From positions 1-64,000 of the IMG/VR virus record IMGVR_UViG_3300028422_000919: a stretch of 64,000 bases of DNA. The stretch is one strand, 5' to 3'. Source of the DNA: a virus. The translations under genes were made by a program, and so were the position numbers. Each line of letters opens with the position of its first letter. The stretch's first letter is position 1. The notes below the pieces were generated by a model that had not been told where the DNA came from, ran no database searches, and saw only the letters and a list, made by a program, of their open reading frames with translations. Positions 1 to 9,052 of this stretch are shown here, piece by piece.

Positions 1-499
1 GGGGCTTTCCCGACTGTTCTCCCAAAACCTCGTGCTTGGCTTTGGACACTGCGTTGAAGACGGCATTGAACTCATCGTCAGGCAGCCCCTCCAGATGGTC
101 CTGGAGCTTCTTTGCTGCCGGAACTTGAGTGTTCTTGTCCACGTACTTCGTCGGAATCTTGTCAATCAGCTTGGTCGTGTCCGACTTCAGCCCCTTCAAC
201 CGAGAACTGGCCGGTTCTTGCTTCTCATTCTTGGCAGGGGCCTCCTTCGTTTTCGGCTTGCCCTTGTCTTTCTCGACCCACTGTTCATACAGCTTCCGCT
301 GGAGAACCTGACCCTTCTCCCCTTTGAGAGACTTGACCTTGACCAAGTTCCCGGTGTCGGGGTTTCGGACTTTCCGGTCCCCTTCTTCCTCCAAGAACCG
401 GAGCATTGCTCCTCCGGGTCCTTTTCGCCCACTTCCCTTGGCCTCTTCCTCCTCTCCCGCTCCCGCAGTCAGAGGGCGCAAAAAATCCGACAAGTTCAT
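1..499 (-). CDS. Unknown Lys/Glu-rich protein, 3' end outside window
   Basis: An open frame runs leftward from an ATG at about 499 and leaves the window without a stop (about 165 residues seen). The start sits just after the stop of the larger upstream gene, so the two are probably co-translated. The product is rich in Lys, Glu and Pro, with a low-complexity middle and a more helical end. I recognise no family. Confidence 0.6.
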   Translation of the reverse strand, partial: MNLSDFLRPLTAGAGEEEEAKGSGRKGPGGAMLRFLEEEGDRKVRNPDTGNLVKVKSLKGEKGQVLQRKLYEQWVEKDKGKPKTKEAPAKNEKQEPASSRLKGLKSDTTKLIDKIPTKYVDKNTQVPAAKKLQDHLEGLPDDEFNAVFNAVSKAKHEVLGEQSGKP

Positions 500-500
500 G

Positions 501-3500
501 TCAATCCTCCCAAGCAATCCAGTCGCTCACAGTTTCGGGTTCCGCCAGAGACGCCAACTTACGGTCGGCATCGGGGTACCCGTCCAGTAGGAGGCGGCTG
601 TAGTTGCAACCGGCCTCTTTGATGTGGGTCCTAAGATATTCGGAGATCCGGGAGTGCTCGGAGCTTCGACGTCGATGCAGGTCCGAGGCGATCCCCCCTG
701 CCTCATGACGAAGGTCCGAGCACCCCTGGAGACCTAGCTTCGAGGTCCTCGACCGGAAGCCGTACAACCCGTAACGGGCCTCTTTGTCGGCGCCGGCCGC
801 CTTCTGCTCGGAAGCTGGGCGAATCATCTTGATCTCGTAGTTGGTCACATCGGGCACGTTTTTCCGCACCCAGGCTTCACCTTCAGCTTTAGTGCTGAAG
901 GCACCTCGGGAAAGAGATCTGCGAGGGTCTTGCCACTTCGAGTACCCGGGAGGCAAGATAACCGTGTAGTAGGTTTCCAGCTTCTCGATCAGGTCACCCG
1001 TTTCAGAATCGATCATGCCGATCGCATAGGGCTCGTTGGGGATGTTCTTGTTGGCCCAACGCAACGCCTCGTCGTAATCCTCAAAAGCGCCACGGGTCAG
1101 GGTCTTGCTAGGGTGCTGCCACTTCGTAAACCCAGGGGCAACGAAGATAGTGAAGTAATGGCGAGGGGGATTGGCCATGGCCTCCCGCTTCGCCTGGAGC
1201 TTGGAGATTTTGTTGGAGTCAATCTCTCCGCTGGCCGTTCTCGGCACCATGTCATTGAGAGCCGCTGCCAAGACCCTGGAGGACAGACTATCTCCCCGCT
1301 TGCCGTGGGTAACCCAGAATTCAGCCACACGGGCATCCTTGCTGTAGATCTTCCGAGCAATTTCGGTGGCAACCTTGGCGACCCTGTGGGAGGCAGCACT
1401 TACGTCCGACTGGACCCGCTTGGGGAATCCGTATAGCCCCGTGGCGGCTTCTTTGCCAAAGTAGAGAGACTCCAAATCAAAGGTGTCCGACCCCAACTTC
1501 ATGGGGCGGCCCTTCACGAACCGGCGTGCATCTTCCCAAGCCTCGTAGCCGTCAGCATACCACTGGGCGGGGGTCCCCATGTCTACCAGCCTCTCGGCTA
1601 CGTTTTCGGGGATGTTCCGTAGCTCATAGAGCCTAGCACCCTTTAGGTGCTCTCGACTCACAATGTACGACCAATTAGCCTTGGAGTGGGCTTCTCTCTC
1701 GTTGTCGGTGGCACCGAACAGGTAGTCATCGCTGGAGACTAGAACCCACAAGATGTCGATGGTGCCGGCGGTCTTTCCCGAAGCTCGCTTGTCATCACCG
1801 ACACCGGGGACATCGGAGCCTTCAGGATCTTCATGGTGATCTTCCTCACGCTCCCCAGGGTTCCAGTCGGAGGTTTTGGCGTCATCGGCTTTGGCGGCCA
1901 TCCGCTCCAGCTCCGCCATCATCTCGACGGGATGCAGCTTGTGGTAGAGTTTGGGCATCCCGTTCTCGTCCTCGGCCTTAATCTCGTCCGAGCTGCCACA
2001 TCCGCAGGCCAGCCTCTCCAGCTCCGCCAGATGGCGGTCGGCAGCGTATCGCCAAGCGAGAAGAGCCTTATCAGGGTCTTCCCCCACTTTGTTGGCATAA
2101 AGGTAGTAAGGGTTGAGATGTTTGGCCTCAGCGAATTTTTCCACCGCCTCATCTGCAGAACCAGCACTGACGACCGCCCAGTAGTTCGACCCTTTTCCGA
2201 AAATCTGCTGGTATACCATATGGGGCCACTGAACCCGACGGGAGTTGACTCGAACCTCCCACTGGGCAGCCCTCTTTCTCATCTTCGACATCTTGTCACC
2301 TCCTGCTGGAAGGCCGGTATTGGCAAAAGAACGAACCTTGTGCTGGGCCCGTGTCTCTCTCTGTTTACCCGTGTTTCCCTGTTCGTGCAGGAGCTGATTC
2401 TGCAGGCGACGGATCACGTCAGTGCCTCCAGACACAGGTTCACCGTACCCGTGATCGATTTCGTTAGGGTAGATGTCTTTGCCGTCGGGATTTCCACTGT
2501 ATCCACCGATTTTGGGGTGGGCCTTCGTGGACTTCGGGTGCGTCCCCCCATATCCCAGGTGGAGACCTGAGGCCATCTTCCCCAGCTCGGTCAGGGAGGC
2601 CTCAACGTAGCCCTTACCTTTGTGCTTGGGGTGACGCTGAGCTTTGCCTTTGCCTTTTTCTCCAGTGCCCCGCATACCTTTGTTCTGGTGGGCCCCTCCG
2701 CCACTCATCCCACCCTGCTCAACCACCGCCCGCTGCACCTCGTTGCGCTGCTTGGGGGCTTCAACAAGGATGGCCCTTTTCTCGTCCCGCTTCTCTTGCT
2801 GAGTCCTCGTAGTGGGCAGGGGCTCTTTTTTGGCCGACTTGGATAGGGAGGCCTTGCCAGAACGGAACGCCTGCTTAACGGACATAGGGGGAACCTGGCG
2901 ACCATCTTCCGTGATCTCCCGTTCAATGGCGCAGGCAGGTCGACGAACCAAGTAGTTAGGCCACTTCTCGGACCACATCTTGTAGAAGTCGGACTTGTGG
3001 ACGATCCGGACGGTCTCTTCGGGGTCTGGGATGTTGGGGTCGGCAACGTGAACGTTGCCCTCGTCATCCACATCAAAGACCACCGAGGCATGGCTCCAGG
3101 GCCTCCCCTCGGGGTTCCAGGCGATCATGACCGGAACCCCACGGTCGGTCCACTCCTTGATCTGGCCGACCGTGCTGGGCATGGTGAGGGTGGCCCGGCA
3201 GCCATAGTGCTGAGCACACGCCAATGCCTGTTCCCAGGAAGCTCCCTGCATGGGCCGAGCCCCCATGACCTTGTTGACTTCGTCCTCCGTCACTTCGTGC
3301 CCCAGAGCCCGCAAACACATCATCATTGACGTGCTCATGCAGGTATACTGGGTTCTCTGCCGAACGGGGGTCACGGTTGCTTTGGCAGTCTTCTCAGGCA
3401 TCATACCTCTGTGATCCTTCTCCGACATGTCCATCCAGGCGTCGCTGCTGATCTGTGCGAACTCTTTGGTCCGTAGCTCGGCCGCTGATCCATTTTTTGG

Positions 3501-3551
3501 GTGGTCCCCCGGTAGGCTCCTTATTTTGGCTCCTATGGTGGAGGGTATCAC
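501..3551 (-). CDS. Large protein with N-terminal C39-like cysteine peptidase domain
   Basis: 1,016 aa from a GTG start. Residues about 60-215 resemble C39/papain-like peptidases: a Gln followed by QYTCMSTSMMM (candidate catalytic Cys), then SHASVVFDVDD (candidate His) and ADPN (candidate Asp/Asn). A basic low-complexity stretch follows (about 245-340). Near residues 795-905 there are two tandem copies of a module of the type YFTIFVAPGFTKWQ / YYTVILPPGYSKWQ, each with a conserved RGAF. The motif GLYGF occurs twice in the C-terminal half, each time before a basic helical segment. It may be a virion protein with a processing domain or a protease acting on virion proteins; this is inference. The start is uncertain: ATG codons near 3434 and 3404 are alternatives, and the peptidase domain lies after all of them. 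Confidence 0.75.
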   Translation of the reverse strand: MIPSTIGAKIRSLPGDHPKNGSAAELRTKEFAQISSDAWMDMSEKDHRGMMPEKTAKATVTPVRQRTQYTCMSTSMMMCLRALGHEVTEDEVNKVMGARPMQGASWEQALACAQHYGCRATLTMPSTVGQIKEWTDRGVPVMIAWNPEGRPWSHASVVFDVDDEGNVHVADPNIPDPEETVRIVHKSDFYKMWSEKWPNYLVRRPACAIEREITEDGRQVPPMSVKQAFRSGKASLSKSAKKEPLPTTRTQQEKRDEKRAILVEAPKQRNEVQRAVVEQGGMSGGGAHQNKGMRGTGEKGKGKAQRHPKHKGKGYVEASLTELGKMASGLHLGYGGTHPKSTKAHPKIGGYSGNPDGKDIYPNEIDHGYGEPVSGGTDVIRRLQNQLLHEQGNTGKQRETRAQHKVRSFANTGLPAGGDKMSKMRKRAAQWEVRVNSRRVQWPHMVYQQIFGKGSNYWAVVSAGSADEAVEKFAEAKHLNPYYLYANKVGEDPDKALLAWRYAADRHLAELERLACGCGSSDEIKAEDENGMPKLYHKLHPVEMMAELERMAAKADDAKTSDWNPGEREEDHHEDPEGSDVPGVGDDKRASGKTAGTIDILWVLVSSDDYLFGATDNEREAHSKANWSYIVSREHLKGARLYELRNIPENVAERLVDMGTPAQWYADGYEAWEDARRFVKGRPMKLGSDTFDLESLYFGKEAATGLYGFPKRVQSDVSAASHRVAKVATEIARKIYSKDARVAEFWVTHGKRGDSLSSRVLAAALNDMVPRTASGEIDSNKISKLQAKREAMANPPRHYFTIFVAPGFTKWQHPSKTLTRGAFEDYDEALRWANKNIPNEPYAIGMIDSETGDLIEKLETYYTVILPPGYSKWQDPRRSLSRGAFSTKAEGEAWVRKNVPDVTNYEIKMIRPASEQKAAGADKEARYGLYGFRSRTSKLGLQGCSDLRHEAGGIASDLHRRRSSEHSRISEYLRTHIKEAGCNYSRLLLDGYPDADRKLASLAEPETVSDWIAWED

Positions 3552-3636
3552 CCTTCTACCGAACGGCGTCCAATAGGGGAATCAACGGTGGCCGCTCGGT
3601 ATCATGAAACGCTACCCGTTGACGGAGTGATCAAGG

Positions 3637-3903
3637 ATGAAATACGACGACCTGGTGAAGAAGGTGGCGATGCTCGCCGGATGCAGCCCCGAAACGGCAA
3701 AAGACGTTTTGTTCGCTTTGCCGGACGCCCTCCTAACGATGGAAGAGGGCGACAGTGTCCGAACCCAGCTTGGGGTGGTGCGGATGGCCCGCAGGAAGGG
3801 CAGAACTGTCATGGTTCCGGGGACAGATCAGACGGCTGAAGTGACCGAGCATTTGGAGGTGCGTCTCCGTCCCGGGGTTCGCCTGAAGAAAGACCTCCCC
3901 TGA
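3637..3903 (+). CDS. HU/IHF-like DNA-binding protein
   Basis: 88 aa, the usual length of the HU/IHF family. The N-terminal helices (MKYDDLVKKVAMLAG, SPETAKDVLFALPDALL) are followed by the strand pattern GDSVRTQLGVVRMARRKGR and a C-terminal RPGVRLKKDL, matching the HU layout of a helical dimer core, beta arm and final helix. HU proteins bend and compact DNA. It is a lone plus-strand gene between two minus-strand groups. An HU-fold transcription regulator is the main alternative. Confidence 0.8.
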   Translation: MKYDDLVKKVAMLAGCSPETAKDVLFALPDALLTMEEGDSVRTQLGVVRMARRKGRTVMVPGTDQTAEVTEHLEVRLRPGVRLKKDLP

Positions 3904-3906
3904 GGG

Positions 3907-4167
3907 TTAATCCACCGGGATGGCCTCACCCAGTACGCCGAGCCCCAGGGCGACTCCATCTACCAGGCCGTCTTCATAGGCCACTTTCCTAGCCAAGGTC
4001 ATCCCCAGCAACATCGCTTCCCGAGGATCTTTGGGGATCCCCACATTGAGGGGGATGGTGACTTCTCCGACCCGTCTGAGGTATCGACGCAGGGTTTCGG
4101 GCTTCTTTGCTGCCAGGACGGCTTCGGCGGTGTTCACTGCGGGTTCTCCTCCTATCATGTCCTCCAT
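3907..4167 (-). CDS. Unknown 86-aa protein
   Basis: Small protein ending 3 bases past the stop of the convergent HU-like gene. It is mostly predicted helical (KKPETLRRYLRRVGEV near the middle) with a hydrophobic Gly-rich C-terminus. It lies 3 bases downstream of the 153-aa gene, as in an operon. No family recognised. Confidence 0.6.
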   Translation of the reverse strand: MEDMIGGEPAVNTAEAVLAAKKPETLRRYLRRVGEVTIPLNVGIPKDPREAMLLGMTLARKVAYEDGLVDGVALGLGVLGEAIPVD

Positions 4168-4170
4168 CTT

Positions 4171-4632
4171 CTACTCGGTGGAGGATGAGGAAGAGCTACC
4201 GATCTGGGAAAGCATGGTCAGGATTTCACGGCCGACTCCAGCCGTCATCCTGGACATGGTGTTGGTCATGGTCTGGAGGGACGCCTCTCCCAGTTCCCGT
4301 TCTATCCCCCGTTTCTCAGCCTCGGGCATGTTTTGCCACTTTGAGACGAACTCGGGGTCCTGGCCCATACGCATCAACATCAACACGAACGCCTCCCGCC
4401 GCATTGCCTCCGTCAACAAGGCATAGGCGATCTGGGGAGCCCCCCCACTTTTGAGGGAAAGGGCGCTCTGCTCATCCTGGGGAGTCTCGTAGGAGTGCCC
4501 GGACCAGACCCGCCCGAACTCATCCTCACAAACATCCACGGTGAGAGAGAACGCTGTGTACGTTGGGTGCACTCCCTTCTTCCAGGGGGTCGGGGGAGGG
4601 GAATGAAGACTCTCGGGAGGTTCAGCAGCCAT
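4171..4632 (-). CDS. Unknown 153-aa protein
   Basis: Middle gene of a three-gene minus-strand group downstream of groEL. The N-terminus is Pro-rich, the C-terminal half is a Met-rich helical region, and it ends in a run of five Ser residues. No signal peptide or membrane segment. No family recognised. Confidence 0.6.
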   Translation of the reverse strand: MAAEPPESLHSPPPTPWKKGVHPTYTAFSLTVDVCEDEFGRVWSGHSYETPQDEQSALSLKSGGAPQIAYALLTEAMRREAFVLMLMRMGQDPEFVSKWQNMPEAEKRGIERELGEASLQTMTNTMSRMTAGVGREILTMLSQIGSSSSSSTE

Positions 4633-4640
4633 GCCCTACC

Positions 4641-4931
4641 TTACCGAGGTTCCACGGAAACTCTCACAACGGAGCCCTGCCCGTATTTGACAGCATTGGT
4701 TAGGCCGCACGGGAAGCACATGGACAGAAGAGTCCGGGAGAGCTGGATCATGTGGGGCAGTTCATTGGGGGATGTGCCGGTTTTCCGCCATCCCCAGTAT
4801 TCCCCCTCGGGATGTTCCGTGACTCGTACAGGGTGAACTGCCCCACAGTCGTGGATCTTGACCCACGACTCTTCCCCAATGTGGGCATATCGCCCACTGC
4901 CATACTGATTGGCATACACGTCCCAGAACAT
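4641..4931 (-). CDS. Unknown 96-aa protein
   Basis: Starts at an ATG preceded by GGAG with 6-base spacing, which supports the start. Rich in Trp, Tyr and Gly, with two Cys residues near the C-terminus (MCFPCG); a small beta-rich fold is likely. No family recognised. Confidence 0.6.
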   Translation of the reverse strand: MFWDVYANQYGSGRYAHIGEESWVKIHDCGAVHPVRVTEHPEGEYWGWRKTGTSPNELPHMIQLSRTLLSMCFPCGLTNAVKYGQGSVVRVSVEPR

Positions 4932-5001
4932 CTGGTTCTCCGGCGCCCATGTTGGGCTGTTCTCCGTTCACCCCACTACCCGAAAAAGGCGGGGGGTTAC
5001 C

Positions 5002-6609
5002 TCAGAACTCGGAGATGGAGCATTCGATGGTCAGGAGGATGGAAGCGGAGCTGGCGGCCGTGTGAAGCACCGAAGTGATCACGTTGGTCGGGTCGATGAT
5101 AGCGGGGAACTCGGACAGGTCTCGGATGTCGTTTTGAAGGGCATCCCATCCGATCCACCCCGTGTGATCCCCCTCACGGGTTTCTTGTACCTTCACTACG
5201 ATCATGGAAGGTGACTTCACCCCGGCGTTGGTTGCCAGGGTTAGCAACGGATGTTCCAAAGCGTCACAGAACAACTCCCAGCCGAGTTGGAACCCTTCAC
5301 TCTCCTCGTGGGGCTTCGCCCCCCGCAGGTACTCGGCGGCGAACAAGTAGGCTGTCCCCGCACCAGGGACGACCCCAGACTCCAGGGCTGCCCGTACCGC
5401 ATTCAGGCTATCCTCGATGCGGGCCCGCCGCTCTTTCATCTCAGCCTCGGTATACCCCCCCACCTGCATAATGACTAGCCCGCCGGTCAGTTTGGCTCGA
5501 CGCTCGTTACAGCGGTCCCGGTCGAACTCGGAGACTGACGAAGCTGCTTCTGCCTCGATCTCGGAGATCCGCCGCTCGATCATTTCGGTGGCTTCATCGT
5601 AGGCGATGAATGTGGCTTTGCGGGAAGCCACGGTAACCTTACGGAAGGCGCCGAACCACTCAGGGTCCCAGTGGGAGATGTCCTCCACGTCGGGGTCGAT
5701 GTAGTCGGCTCCCGCTAGGGCTGCGATGTCCTTGAGGTAGTCCTTTTTGCGGAACTGGAACCCGGGGGCATTGATGGCCACGCAGTGCATCACCCCCTGC
5801 TGGTCGTTCATCGCCATCATCTTGAGGGCGTCCCCCTCGATGTGCTCCGCACAGATCACGAGGTGGCGGTCCGGCCACTGGCTAGCAACCTCCATCACGT
5901 CTTTCACGTCTTCGATGGTGTTGAGGGGTTTCCCGATGACGGCCACCAGAGGGCCTTCGAGGACCCTCTCGGACTGCCCGTCCAGGAAAGCGGTGGAGGC
6001 GACACCGTTGTCGATTTCCATACCGTCTTTGTAGATGAGGTCGATGCCGACGGAGTTCCCGTCCTCGATGGAAACGGTTCCGTGCTCACCTGCTGCCATG
6101 ACCGCTTCGGCCATTGCCTTAGAGACGGGTTTGTCCCCGTTGCTGGCGATCATCGCCACCTGCTCCAGGATGTCCTGATCCTCGACAGGAACAGCCAGTT
6201 CGGGGATCACCTCACAGGCCACTTTTGCGGCGGCTCGGACACCTCGGGCGAGAGCCATTGCATCATGCCCCGCCACGACCAGCCGGTTCCCTTGATTCAG
6301 GATCTCGGCGGTGATCACGGCAGTGGACGTGGTCCCGTCTCCAGCCGTGGCGTTCACGTTGACGCAGGCTTCCTTGAGGATTTGGCACCCCATTTGGGCT
6401 ACCGGGTCCGCCAGATCCACTTCACGGGCAACGGTGACCCCGTCCTTCGTGGCGAGAAGCCCCGCCATGCGGTCGAGGATGCAGTTGCGTCCGTGGGGGC
6501 CGTATGTGACGGCCGTGGTCTTGGCCAGGACCTGAGCACCATGGAGAAGCCGCTTCCTGGTGTCGGCACCATAGAGGATTTGCTTGGGGGATCTTGGGGA
6601 GACTCGCAT
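5002..6609 (-). CDS. groEL: Phage-encoded GroEL-like chaperonin
   Basis: 535 aa, close to the usual 540-550. The ATP site motif AGDGTTSTAV is present, as are the equatorial VVPGAGTAY and the intermediate-domain NGDKPVSKAMAEAV. The Gly-Gly-Met tail of most bacterial GroELs is missing; the protein ends in LLTIECSISEF. There is no groES in the window, so it would need host GroES, an unlinked partner, or none, as reported for some phage chaperonins. Large phages use such chaperonins to fold their own proteins. Assignment is firm; function as a bona fide foldase is inferred. Confidence 0.95.
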   Translation of the reverse strand: MRVSPRSPKQILYGADTRKRLLHGAQVLAKTTAVTYGPHGRNCILDRMAGLLATKDGVTVAREVDLADPVAQMGCQILKEACVNVNATAGDGTTSTAVITAEILNQGNRLVVAGHDAMALARGVRAAAKVACEVIPELAVPVEDQDILEQVAMIASNGDKPVSKAMAEAVMAAGEHGTVSIEDGNSVGIDLIYKDGMEIDNGVASTAFLDGQSERVLEGPLVAVIGKPLNTIEDVKDVMEVASQWPDRHLVICAEHIEGDALKMMAMNDQQGVMHCVAINAPGFQFRKKDYLKDIAALAGADYIDPDVEDISHWDPEWFGAFRKVTVASRKATFIAYDEATEMIERRISEIEAEAASSVSEFDRDRCNERRAKLTGGLVIMQVGGYTEAEMKERRARIEDSLNAVRAALESGVVPGAGTAYLFAAEYLRGAKPHEESEGFQLGWELFCDALEHPLLTLATNAGVKSPSMIVVKVQETREGDHTGWIGWDALQNDIRDLSEFPAIIDPTNVITSVLHTAASSASILLTIECSISEF

Positions 6610-6682
6610 GTGTCCTTCCAGGGGTTAGGGTTCCGATTCTCTAACCCGGATTCTACCCCAGGAAGGCGAGGCGATGCCCTGC

Positions 6683-7588
6683 TCAGTTGGAGGGCTTCAT
6701 CCCCGTGTGGTTCAACTTTAGGTGCCCGTTCTCGAAAAGGAGGATAGTCTTCAGGCTTTTGCCAGCGGGGGAGTTCATGAAGTCAGTGATCCACCGGGGG
6801 TCCGTGCTACGGTAACGACCCCGCTGGGTAACCACCCCGTCACCTTCCTGCCGGGTAGACTCGTCCCACATGCTTTGTGGGTCAGGGTGACCCCACCCCG
6901 CCACCACGTTGATGTAGTGACTGTAGTAGGTCATAATCATCCGCTCCTGGCGGCCCCGTTTCGGAATGAACTTCACCCCACCCAAAGCGGAAAATCCCGT
7001 CAGGAACCCCTCGATTTTTTGGAGCTGCCCGGCAGCTCCGAGGTGGTAGATGGAGACCTGAGGTCCTGCAGCAGCGTACCGACGCAAGATCGGAACCAGA
7101 TGCTGGCGAAGTTCGGGGTGCTCAGCGGCGAGCTTATGGGTGGCCTCATAGAGTCTTTCCGAGCCCATGCGGCTGTCGTCCTTCTTGACCAGGGTGGTGT
7201 TCAGAAGGCCGTGGCCGTGCTGTTCTGCCAGACGGATGTAGTGGTCTTGGAGGTTTAGCCCCGGCTGGTAGGCAAAGATGGAGTCGTAGCCCCTCTTCAA
7301 CAGCTCCCGGCCCAGCTCAGCCCGAGCCTCGGGATTGCCTTCGTCCCCGCTGAAGATCGCCACTGAGCCACCAACCGACCCGGTCCCCGCTTTGACGGAC
7401 ACTCGGAGGCCGTACTTTCGGGCAATCCCCCGGACGAGCCCACGGACCTCTGCCACTTCCTGGGGGGTGACGTAGCGGTAGCCCTTCGCCAGGCCTACCA
7501 TCGCCTCCACGGATTTTCCGCCCGACTTCGCAGCCGCAGCTTTGATAGCCCTCTTGAACATCTCTTTCTGGTTCATTGGAGTCCTCAT
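6683..7588 (-). CDS. Unknown 301-aa protein
   Basis: First of a run of minus-strand genes that overlap or nearly touch; its ATG overlaps the stop of the 209-aa gene. An N-terminal basic helix (MFKRAIKAAAAK) resembles the leaders of the next two genes in being short, basic and amphipathic. A mixed alpha/beta body contains YDSIFAYQPGLN and a Tyr/His-rich YYSHYINVVAGWG. No family recognised. A virion-associated role is possible because of its neighbours, but this is weak inference. Confidence 0.65.
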   Translation of the reverse strand: MRTPMNQKEMFKRAIKAAAAKSGGKSVEAMVGLAKGYRYVTPQEVAEVRGLVRGIARKYGLRVSVKAGTGSVGGSVAIFSGDEGNPEARAELGRELLKRGYDSIFAYQPGLNLQDHYIRLAEQHGHGLLNTTLVKKDDSRMGSERLYEATHKLAAEHPELRQHLVPILRRYAAAGPQVSIYHLGAAGQLQKIEGFLTGFSALGGVKFIPKRGRQERMIMTYYSHYINVVAGWGHPDPQSMWDESTRQEGDGVVTQRGRYRSTDPRWITDFMNSPAGKSLKTILLFENGHLKLNHTGMKPSN

Positions 7589-8214
7589 GACAGGTATGCC
7601 ACGACCTCGAATTTGGCTTTGGCTCGATCACCGCTGGTCGCCGTGTCCCCGAAGGGGTGATAGGAGACCACCAGGAGGCTGTTGTTGATTGGCTCCGGAT
7701 TGAAAGGGTTGTCCGGATTGGTGAAGGCTAGGTCCACCTTAACCGTGCCCTCCCAGGAACCCTCGAACTGGAACACGTTGATGACGGTATCAATCTGGAT
7801 GCCGTACTGTCCCAGAATCTCGATGGCCGCATAGTAGCCGTCCTGGGCCTTGCGGTTAGGGAACGTCCCGTTCGTCCGCTTGTCTTTCCCCAGCTCACTG
7901 TTGATCTTACGCCGAAGGCTGGAGTCGAGACGGGCCCCTGAAGCTTTTTTACCTTTCGGGGGAGGGACATCCTTGGAGCGGAGGGTGAGAGCGAGATTGA
8001 GCTGCTTGGTCAGCTTTTTCTCCGCCTCCGTCTTGTCCCCTTCCTTCTTCTTCAGCTTCTCCAGCTCGGACTTAATTTTGGATGTGGGGATCGTCTCGCC
8101 TTCGGGGATGCCGAAATGCTTGTGCAGGGCACCCTTGTCCTTGATGGCCTTATCAATCCACTTTTCAGCGGCCCTCTTCCAAGTAGCCCTCATCTGATCA
8201 ACGGTGGCGGGCAT
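7585..8214 (-). CDS. Unknown 209-aa protein with MRATWK leader
   Basis: Overlaps the next gene by 4 bases. It begins with a short helix containing QMRATWKRAAEKW; the next gene upstream has GMRATWKAARGD at the same place, so the two share an N-terminal segment. Residues about 50-90 are a charged Lys-rich coil, followed by a beta-rich C-terminal half. No family recognised. Confidence 0.65.
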   Translation of the reverse strand: MPATVDQMRATWKRAAEKWIDKAIKDKGALHKHFGIPEGETIPTSKIKSELEKLKKKEGDKTEAEKKLTKQLNLALTLRSKDVPPPKGKKASGARLDSSLRRKINSELGKDKRTNGTFPNRKAQDGYYAAIEILGQYGIQIDTVINVFQFEGSWEGTVKVDLAFTNPDNPFNPEPINNSLLVVSYHPFGDTATSGDRAKAKFEVVAYLS

Positions 8215-8228
8215 AGCGTTCCTCTTGC

Positions 8229-8654
8229 TTAGTCGACCCAGACGGAGTCCGGGTAGACTCCCGGCTTCCCCTGGAGTTTTTTCTGAGCCTTGACCATCAA
8301 GGCCACGACCTGGGAGGTGGAGTTGGGGTTCTTGAGCTTGACTTCCTCGAAGTCCCCCCCGAACCCGTTGCCTTCGAGGATGGCCCGGAAGTCACCATTA
8401 GGGAGCCACAGGATCTTGAACCCACTGACTCCGGAGGGATCCGTCCCCATGCTAGCATCGAGCTGGATGAACCCCTCGGGCATCCCGTACTCACCTTGCC
8501 GGACTTCCATCGAGCGGGGACGACCCCAACCGATCTGGCGGGAGAACTCGGCGGCAATCTTCCGCAGGAAGGCTTCTTTGTCTCCCCGGGCTGCTTTCCA
8601 GGTTGCCCTCATGCCTGCCACCACAGTACGTTTGCTCACGGTTGGCTCCTTCAC
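8229..8654 (-). CDS. Unknown 141-aa protein with MRATWK leader
   Basis: Begins with a basic helix that contains MRATWKAA, the same motif found at the start of the 209-aa neighbour. The rest is beta-rich (FIQLDASMG, FKILWLPNGDFRAILEGNG). Likely first gene of this minus-strand operon. No family recognised. Confidence 0.65.
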   Translation of the reverse strand: MKEPTVSKRTVVAGMRATWKAARGDKEAFLRKIAAEFSRQIGWGRPRSMEVRQGEYGMPEGFIQLDASMGTDPSGVSGFKILWLPNGDFRAILEGNGFGGDFEEVKLKNPNSTSQVVALMVKAQKKLQGKPGVYPDSVWVD

Positions 8655-8728
8655 AGCCCCTCATCTAAGTTTGTGGAGGTCTGATCACTCACCCATGCCA
8701 AGGGATAGACGAAATATCAGGAAGACCA

Positions 8729-8755
8729 GGTAACAAGGCAGGGGGTTCTGGGTAG
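8729..8755 (+). promoter_or_regulatory. Phage promoter, ECF-like
   Basis: GGTAAC at 8729-8734, 14-base spacer, TGGGTAG at 8749-8755. Member of the promoter family found in front of most operons here. It reads rightward toward tRNA array 1. Confidence 0.65.
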
Positions 8756-8796
8756 GCATATTCGAGGGGGGAAGTAACCCCCAGTGAAAAAAGATC

Positions 8797-8825
8797 TTGA
8801 CTCCTCCCATAAGAGGACTTACGGT
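8797..8825 (+). promoter_or_regulatory. Sigma-70-like promoter
   Basis: TTGACT at 8797-8802, 17-base spacer, TACGGT at 8820-8825. The -10 box is weak (T, A and final T match). It lies upstream of the small frame at 8876. Confidence 0.45.
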
Positions 8826-8875
8826 AGAAGAGTTGGTTTCCGAGAACGTGGATTCCAAGGATCACAAGGTTCAAA

Positions 8876-8977
8876 ATGAACAACTTCGTCACCACATTTA
8901 GCACTTTGCGGCGGAGCAAGCAGCTTACGAGCCACTTGTACTATCTGTCCGAGTGCGCCGGAGGCGGCGAGGGGTAG
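8876..8977 (+). CDS. Possible 33-aa small protein
   Basis: A short frame, ATG to TAG, downstream of two candidate promoters and upstream of a terminator hairpin. The product is basic at the start (LRRSKQLTSHLYYL) and ends CAGGGEG. The ribosome site is weak (AAGG). The 8655-9127 interval otherwise holds no gene; it could equally be an untranslated RNA of about 250 bases. Confidence 0.35.
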   Translation: MNNFVTTFSTLRRSKQLTSHLYYLSECAGGGEG

Positions 8978-9007
8978 TTCACCTGAACTTAAGTCCAAAA
9001 GGACCCC

Positions 9008-9052
9008 CGAAACCTCCTCCGGCTCCGAGCCTGAGGGGGTTTCGTCGTTTTA
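9008..9052 (+). terminator. Intrinsic terminator before tRNA array 1
   Basis: CGAAACC (9008-9014) pairs with GGTTTCG (9038-9044), with further C/G pairing inside, followed by a T-rich run. Confidence 0.65.

Noticed and set aside
8689-8919. Minus-strand frame with a hydrophobic N-terminus
   Set aside because: It covers the promoter repeat at 8729 and a sigma-70-like promoter on the other strand, and has no ribosome site.
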